Part shown: one piece after another, positions 25,493 through 30,268 of the stretch
Position numbering within the stretch: position 1 is the first letter of the stretch
Layout: each line of letters opens with the position of its first letter
Source of the DNA: DAIRFP01 sp036794995
Lineage (GTDB): Bacteria > Desulfobacterota > Binatia > UBA9968
DNA: 30,268 nucleotides
Assembly: GCA_036794995.1 (NCBI GenBank)
Contig: DAIRFP010000042.1
Span: 1 to 30,268 of the forward strand
Direction: 5' to 3'
The notes under the pieces: generated by a model
What the model saw: the letters and a program-made list of their open reading frames with translations, nothing else
What the model was told of the DNA's origin: nothing
The model's database searches: none
Position numbers and translations under genes: made by a program

Positions 25493-27085
25493 ATGAAACT
25501 TACACGAAAACGACCGATGATTCAGGCGATGGCCGGTTTTTTGGCTGCGCTCATGACCACGGCTACTACGACACCTGTCGCATTAGCGGCGAGTCACAGA
25601 GAAGCGCCGCTGATCGCGCTGGATCCGACGGCAGATTTGACGGACGTCTATGCGTTCCGAAGTTGGGAGAATTCCGACAAGGCGGTTTTCATCATGAATG
25701 TCATCCCGCAACAGGCGCCTGCTTCAGGCCCGAATTTCTTCAACCTCGACGATGAAGTTCTTTACGCCTTTCATTTCGATCTCGACCAGGATGGCAAACC
25801 GGATGATTTGACTATCGAATTCACTTTTGACACTGAGATTCGCGACAACTCCAAGGCCGGCGGGTTGAACTTTAAGGACGTGCCGATCTCGTACGCAGGT
25901 GTTCCTCCAATCACCGCATTGGACGGCCCGGGGTCGGAGGGGATCGGCTTACGGCAGAAATATAAGGTTCATGCGATGAGCCGTTCTAAATCCGGTGAGG
26001 CCGTAGCAAAGGCAATTAGGACGACAACCCGGGATGTGAACAAAAAGCCGCTCATCGCAGTGCCGTCAAACGTCGGCCCGGCGACGATGCCGTATTATCC
26101 GGCTCTTGCCGCGCAAGGCATCTTCGAACTCGGCAACGGTGTGCGGGTCTTTGTGGGGCAGCGCGAAGAAACTTTTTATATCGACTTGGGATCGACCTTC
26201 GACACGTTGAACTTCCGGGCGCCGCCAATCCTTACACTCGCCCAGGATCAGAACGATACCCAGAACGCTTTCGGCATTGACGACGGCTTTGAGGGTCTTA
26301 ATGTCACGACCCTAGCCGTCGAGATTCCGAAGTCGCTGTTCCCTAAATCGGCCGTCGGCATGTACGCCTCAACGAGCCGACAGAAAAACCGAAAGTTCGT
26401 GAGTGACGGACGAAAAGGCGACGACAAATCGTCCGGAGAATTCGTCCAAGTCTCTCGGCTGGCGAATCCCTTAATCAACGAGGTGATCATCGGCACCGGC
26501 TCCAAGGATCTTTGGAACAGCCAGGATCCGAAGGATGAAACACGGTTCATAGATTTCTATCAGAACCCAAGGCTCGCATTTCTTCTGAACGCGCTCTTCG
26601 GTACCGCGTTCCCGACGGCCGGGCGCAACGACTTGGTTACGTTGCTCTTGCAATACTTTGCCCCGGTATTTTCAGGCCCGCCCGGGATCATATCCGAGCT
26701 CCTGCGTGTGAACCTCGACATACCGCCGACACAGCCTTCGGATCAAAAACGCCTGACCGTGCTAAGCAGTGCGGCGGATGCGACTTTCGGGTGCGTCTCG
26801 GTCTTCGACCCTAACTCTATCCCCGACGCAGCCGGTTGGCCCAATGGTCGGCGTCCCAACGACGACGTCACCGACGTCGCTATCCGCGCTGTCGCGGGAG
26901 CGCTGCTAGGTCCGGTTCCTTGTCTCGGCGATGGCGTGAACTTCAATCGGGTGCGTCCAGGAACACCCTATGTGACCGCGGGAAATAACATCTCCACCGT
27001 GTTTCCTTTCCTGCCAACTCCCAACTCCGGACGAAGCCCGGCAGCGCCGTTGCAGCAAGGACCGAACGAACCCTTGTTCCGTTAG
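25493..27085 (+). CDS. Exported DUF4331 protein
   Basis: A 530-residue exported protein. The start ATG at 25493 follows a near-perfect AGGAGGTGA (25479-25487); the GTG at 25484 is inside that site. The signal peptide (MKLTRKRPMIQAMAGFLAAL to TTTPVALA) precedes ASHREAPLIALDPTADLTDV, the DUF4331 hallmark. An acidic FDLDQDGKPDDLTIEF segment near residue 96 looks like a DxDxDG calcium-binding loop. Near the C-terminus NGRRPNDDVTDVAIR is also characteristic of the family. The biochemical role is not known. The gene is followed by a strong hairpin and then the TPR gene. Members often neighbour ECF sigma and NicO-type genes, as I recall; that needs a search. Confidence 0.9.
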   Translation: MKLTRKRPMIQAMAGFLAALMTTATTTPVALAASHREAPLIALDPTADLTDVYAFRSWENSDKAVFIMNVIPQQAPASGPNFFNLDDEVLYAFHFDLDQDGKPDDLTIEFTFDTEIRDNSKAGGLNFKDVPISYAGVPPITALDGPGSEGIGLRQKYKVHAMSRSKSGEAVAKAIRTTTRDVNKKPLIAVPSNVGPATMPYYPALAAQGIFELGNGVRVFVGQREETFYIDLGSTFDTLNFRAPPILTLAQDQNDTQNAFGIDDGFEGLNVTTLAVEIPKSLFPKSAVGMYASTSRQKNRKFVSDGRKGDDKSSGEFVQVSRLANPLINEVIIGTGSKDLWNSQDPKDETRFIDFYQNPRLAFLLNALFGTAFPTAGRNDLVTLLLQYFAPVFSGPPGIISELLRVNLDIPPTQPSDQKRLTVLSSAADATFGCVSVFDPNSIPDAAGWPNGRRPNDDVTDVAIRAVAGALLGPVPCLGDGVNFNRVRPGTPYVTAGNNISTVFPFLPTPNSGRSPAAPLQQGPNEPLFR

Positions 27086-27099
27086 GCCGAGTTAGAAGA

Positions 27100-27138
27100 C
27101 GGAGCCACAGGCGACACAACATTGCGCCTGTGGCTCCG
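27100..27138 (+). terminator. 14-bp perfect hairpin between DUF4331 and TPR genes
   Basis: CGGAGCCACAGGCG (27100-27113) and CGCCTGTGGCTCCG (27125-27138) are perfectly complementary with an 11-base loop. It begins 15 bases after the DUF4331 stop. There is no T-run after it, so it may be an mRNA-stabilising or attenuating hairpin rather than a classic intrinsic terminator. The TPR ribosome site follows directly. Confidence 0.65.
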
Positions 27139-27158
27139 ACGCGGAAAGGAGGAGGTCC

Positions 27159-28454
27159 ATGTCAGCTCCAAAAAGCGTCGGTGTTTTGATCCTGGCGATG
27201 ACGAGTTTTCTTACGCTGGGATCTCTACCCGTGTCGGCCCAGCGCATGGCGACGGACAATCACATCACTTATTACCAACGGTTGTTGCAGCGCAATCCGC
27301 TGAACCCGCGGGCGTACTATGGTTTGGGCGATGCGCTGATCCGAAAAGCGCGGGAAACCGGCGATCCGAGTTATTTCAATCGCGCCGAAGAAGCGCTGAA
27401 GAAGTCACTGGAGATCAATCCCGACAACGCCGGCGCGATGCGCCATCTCGCCTATGTTTTCTATTCGCGCCATGAATTCGAACCCGCGGCCGTTCTTGCC
27501 GGCAAAGCCATCGAAATGGATGCAACGGACGGGGATTCCTATGGCATCTTGGGTGACGCGCTCATGGAAACGGGCGAGTACGAGAAGGCCGAAGAAGCCT
27601 ACCGCAAGATGATGCAGCGGGAAGAGAGTCTCTATTCCTACAGCCGGCGAGCGGGACTGAAGAGCGCGCGTGGCGACAGCGGCGGCGCCATGGCGGACCT
27701 GGAGCGCGCCGTGGCCGCGGGCAAGGCGGCAAAACAACCGGCTGAGAGCATCGCCTGGGCCGAGTGGCAACTTGGCAGCGATCATTTCAGTCTCGGAAAA
27801 TTGGCAAAGGCCGAGGCGTTTTACCGTCAATCCTTGGCGACTTATCCCAATTATTATCGGGCGTTGGCCGGCCAGGCCCAGGTGCGCGCCGCGCAGAAGC
27901 GCTATGACGAGGCGATCGATCTCTACGGTAAAGCCATCGCGATCCTGCCCATGCCCGAGTATATTGCCGCGCTCGGAGACGTCTATAGCAAGATTGGAAA
28001 GTCTGACGAGGCACGCAAACAGTATGAGCTTGTGGAATACATCGGCAAACTCAATGCGCTCAACAAGGCTCTTTATAATCGGGAGCTGGCTTATTTTTAT
28101 GCCGATCATGACATCAAATTGACCGAAGGGCTGGAGCTCGCTCAACGTGAGCTGGACTACCGCCGCGATATCTACGCCTACGACGTGCTGGCGTGGAGTC
28201 TTTACAAGAACGGCAAAGCTGAGAAAGCGCGCGACGCCATCGACAAAGCGCTGAGATTGGGCACGAAGGACGCCAAGCTCTTTTACCATGCCGGGATGAT
28301 TCATTACCGGCTTGGGGACAAGGCGAAAACGCAGAAGTATCTCAGGAGCGCGTTAGCGACCAATCCGCATTTTCATATTCTTTTTGCCGACGAGGCGGCG
28401 CGCACTCTCAAAACCCTGGAGGATTCGACGGACAGCGCCGCGCTAGGTCGGTAA
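27159..28454 (+). CDS. Exported tetratricopeptide-repeat protein
   Basis: A 431-residue protein with a signal peptide (SVGVLILAMTSFLTLGSLPV, cleaved after SAQ) and then successive TPR units across nearly its full length. Clear examples are PRAYYGLGDALIRKARETGD, then YFNRAEEALKKSLEINPDNA, AVLAGKAIEMDATDGDSYGI, LGDALMETGEYEKAEEAYRK, AEAFYRQSLATYPNYYRALA and KRYDEAIDLYGKAIAILPMP. TPR proteins are scaffolds for protein contacts; this one would sit in the periplasm. The start at 27159 has an AAAGGAGGAGG site. The 18-base gap to the next gene supports an operon with the NicO transporter. Confidence 0.9.
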   Translation: MSAPKSVGVLILAMTSFLTLGSLPVSAQRMATDNHITYYQRLLQRNPLNPRAYYGLGDALIRKARETGDPSYFNRAEEALKKSLEINPDNAGAMRHLAYVFYSRHEFEPAAVLAGKAIEMDATDGDSYGILGDALMETGEYEKAEEAYRKMMQREESLYSYSRRAGLKSARGDSGGAMADLERAVAAGKAAKQPAESIAWAEWQLGSDHFSLGKLAKAEAFYRQSLATYPNYYRALAGQAQVRAAQKRYDEAIDLYGKAIAILPMPEYIAALGDVYSKIGKSDEARKQYELVEYIGKLNALNKALYNRELAYFYADHDIKLTEGLELAQRELDYRRDIYAYDVLAWSLYKNGKAEKARDAIDKALRLGTKDAKLFYHAGMIHYRLGDKAKTQKYLRSALATNPHFHILFADEAARTLKTLEDSTDSAALGR

Positions 28455-28472
28455 ACGTCCGGAGGTCGTCCG

Positions 28473-30149
28473 ATGCGCTCACGCTTCATTGCCGGGCTGT
28501 TGTTGGTTTCACTGTTCGCCGCCGCGGGAAACGTCGTGGCCCATCCACTGGGCAATTTCAGCATCAGCCAATATTCGGCAATTGGCATCCATCGAGATGA
28601 AATCCGGCTCCGGTACATCATCGACATGGCGGAGATTCCGACTTTTCAGGAGATTCAAGAAAACGGGATCAAGGCGACGACCGGAGATTCCAGTTTGGAA
28701 ACTTACCTCGAGCGTAAGGCCGAAATGCTGCGCGATGGTTTGAGACTCGAGGTTAACGGGCAACGTCTGACACTATCGGCGGAATCCCGGGAAATTATCT
28801 TGCCACCCGGCGCCGGCGGTCTGCCGACCATGAAGATCGGCATACTGTACAAAGCGAAGCTCACGGTGGATTTAAGGTCCGGTGAATATCTACTGAGCTA
28901 TCGGGACAATAATTTCGCCGGGCGCGCCGGCTGGAAAGAGATCATCGCGGTGGCGGAGCCCGGCGCTCGAATATTGCACAGCTCGGCTCCCGAAATCGAT
29001 CGGAGTTACCAGTTGAATGACTATCCGACGGATCTGTTAAACAGCCCGCCACAAGAGTTGGCAGCTAAACTGGCATTCAGCACGCAGACTCTACCTGCAA
29101 CCGTTGGGTCAGCAGAAGGTTTGCAGGCTCCGAGGGGAAATGTCGAAAAGGCGACCACGGGAAGCAAGTTACGGATGAAGGGTGGCGATGTGACACAGAG
29201 AGCCAGCCTTGGGGAATCGGCAAAACCCACTAGGCCAGTGGTCCAGTCGGTTGTGGCGGCTCCGGATTTACCTCGAGTAGAGGAAAGCAATCCGGTTCAA
29301 TTAGAGGCTAATCTACAAGGGACACCGCGCAATGCCTTCACGGAGTTGATGGCAGCGAAACAGTTGGGCTTCGGGATTGCGTTACTTGCCTTTGCTGTGG
29401 CTATGGGGCTCGGTGCATTTCACGCTCTGGAACCTGGCCATGGCAAAACTCTGGTGGCTGCCTATCTCGTCGGCTCGCGCGGAACCATGAAGCATGCCTT
29501 TCTGCTCGGGTTAGTTGTAACCGCAGCGCATACGGCCGGCGTTTACTTGCTCGGCGCGGTGACGCTCTATGCTTCGCAGTACGTCGTGCCGGAGCGGCTT
29601 TATCCTTGGCTGGGTGTGGCCTCAGGCGTTTTGATCGCCGGCCTGGGCGCCATCCTCCTGGTGCGGCGTTATCTAGGTACAGACGCGATCTCAAGTCATC
29701 ATCACCATCATCATGGCAATCACGCTCACGACGCGGACCAGCTCCACCCCCACAGTCACCACCACCACTCTCACGATGACGGCCACACGCATCTCGACCA
29801 CGATGCCGACAAAAAAGTCTCTCTCCGGGAACTCCTGACACTCGGTATTAGCGGCGGGATTATTCCCTGTCCCGCGGCTCTGGTCGTGCTCTTGAGCGCG
29901 GTGTCGATGCAGCGGATCGGCTTTGGGTTACTTTTGATAGTGGCATTCAGCGTTGGGCTAGCGGCAGTGCTGATCACGATTGGTCTTTTCATGGTCTATG
30001 CGCGTCAATTCATGTCGCGCTTCCAAGCTAACCATCGGCTCATCACCCACTGGCTGCCGTTGACGTCGTCGGCTTTCATACTTCTTTTCGGTGTCGCGCT
30101 CACGGTACAAGCGCTCCAGACCGCGGGAATTCTACCTGCGCACTTGTGA
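28473..30149 (+). CDS. NicO-type nickel/cobalt transporter with exported N-terminal domain and His-rich loop
   Basis: A 558-residue protein. After a signal peptide (FIAGLLLVSLFAAAGNVVA), residues about 25-285 form an extracytoplasmic region beginning HPLGNFSISQYSAIGIHRDE, with no membrane segments. From about 290 on comes the membrane domain: GLGAFHALEPGHGKTLVAAY (the NicO/RcnA-like metal motif), a cytoplasmic His-rich loop at about 409-447 (SSHHHHHHGNHAHD and HPHSHHHHSHDDGHTH), then LGISGGIIPCPAALVVLLSA and further helices. The family moves Ni(II) or Co(II), often as an exporter; direction and metal are not decidable here. A GGAGG site precedes the ATG. It ends the sigma-linked series. Confidence 0.9.
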   Translation: MRSRFIAGLLLVSLFAAAGNVVAHPLGNFSISQYSAIGIHRDEIRLRYIIDMAEIPTFQEIQENGIKATTGDSSLETYLERKAEMLRDGLRLEVNGQRLTLSAESREIILPPGAGGLPTMKIGILYKAKLTVDLRSGEYLLSYRDNNFAGRAGWKEIIAVAEPGARILHSSAPEIDRSYQLNDYPTDLLNSPPQELAAKLAFSTQTLPATVGSAEGLQAPRGNVEKATTGSKLRMKGGDVTQRASLGESAKPTRPVVQSVVAAPDLPRVEESNPVQLEANLQGTPRNAFTELMAAKQLGFGIALLAFAVAMGLGAFHALEPGHGKTLVAAYLVGSRGTMKHAFLLGLVVTAAHTAGVYLLGAVTLYASQYVVPERLYPWLGVASGVLIAGLGAILLVRRYLGTDAISSHHHHHHGNHAHDADQLHPHSHHHHSHDDGHTHLDHDADKKVSLRELLTLGISGGIIPCPAALVVLLSAVSMQRIGFGLLLIVAFSVGLAAVLITIGLFMVYARQFMSRFQANHRLITHWLPLTSSAFILLFGVALTVQALQTAGILPAHL

Positions 30150-30158
30150 GCGCGCCAT

Positions 30159-30242
30159 CCTAGCGCGACAGAGCCGCAACCAAAGCAGCAAGCCTTACTT
30201 TACCGCAGAGACGCAGAGTTCCTAGCGCGGCGAAGCCGCAAC
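30159..30242 (+). repeat. Short direct repeats at window end
   Basis: CCTAGCGCGACAGAGCCGCA (30159 on) recurs as CCTAGCGCGGCGAAGCCGCA (30221-30240), each followed by AC. Between them lies TACCGCAGAGACGCAGAG, a word I associate with intergenic repeats in environmental genomes. The last 119 bases hold no gene I can support. Confidence 0.65.
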
Positions 30243-30268
30243 CGATTTGGCAGCCCATGGGGTCCATG

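Noticed and set aside
25441..25755. Plus-strand frame starting with ATG right after the small unknown gene
   Set aside because: It runs out of frame across the DUF4331 start and signal peptide; no family match, and the strong ribosome site serves the DUF4331 ATG.
27405..28304. 299-residue minus-strand open frame opposite the TPR gene
   Set aside because: The plus strand encodes repeated TPR units with a signal peptide and a strong ribosome site; the opposite frame is a shadow.
29697..29815. CAC/CAT-rich stretch as a possible simple-sequence repeat
   Set aside because: It encodes the His-rich loop of the NicO transporter in frame, with mixed CAC and CAT codons and interspersed Asp and Gly.

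Overview
The window suggests an uncultivated Gram-negative bacterium. It has a TonB-dependent outer-membrane receptor, several exported proteins with Sec-type signal peptides, and bacterial housekeeping genes of proteobacterial type, including a long GyrB with the insert seen in proteobacteria. The gene content and repeat style look like a soil or groundwater deltaproteobacterial or Binatota-like metagenome genome. That placement is inference and is only weakly supported. A run of exactly 100 N (6479-6578) marks a scaffold join.

Region 1 (1-8649, all minus strand) is a cobalamin and corrinoid locus. In transcription order it holds a divergent cobS, an AEC-family permease, a complete cobalamin riboswitch, the scaffold gap, a second cobalamin riboswitch partly lost in the gap, a BtuB-like receptor, a transcobalamin-like DUF4430 protein, cobQ, cbiZ, cbiB and the N-terminal part of cobD (threonine-phosphate decarboxylase). 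These fit import of corrinoids (BtuB), removal of the nucleotide loop from unsuitable ones (CbiZ), and rebuilding (CobQ, CbiB with the CobD product, CobS) under B12 feedback.

Region 2 (8889-22105, plus strand) is a housekeeping block: gyrB-gyrA-gpsA, then rpmH-rnpA-yidD-yidC-jag, then ispG-proS-pyrF. The rpmH-to-jag order is typical of bacterial replication-origin neighbourhoods, but dnaA, dnaN, recF and mnmE are not here. Two inverted copies of a palindromic repeat (17397-17597 and 22150-22305) bracket jag-ispG-proS-pyrF. The second copy supplies the stop codon of the convergent thiD (22302-23096, minus).

Region 3 (23387-30149) looks like one regulatory and envelope module. A minus-strand ECF sigma factor and its RskA-type membrane anti-sigma factor stand divergent to a plus-strand series: a small unknown protein, an exported DUF4331 protein, an exported TPR protein, and a NicO-type Ni/Co transporter with a long exported N-terminal domain and a His-rich loop. 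This is the best candidate in the window for an undescribed system: a sigma-controlled, possibly metal-linked periplasmic module.

Two dispersed repeat families, GTTCAA-rich intergenic patches, and a 14-bp perfect hairpin between the DUF4331 and TPR genes are also present. I saw no tRNA, rRNA, CRISPR array, transposase or phage gene.
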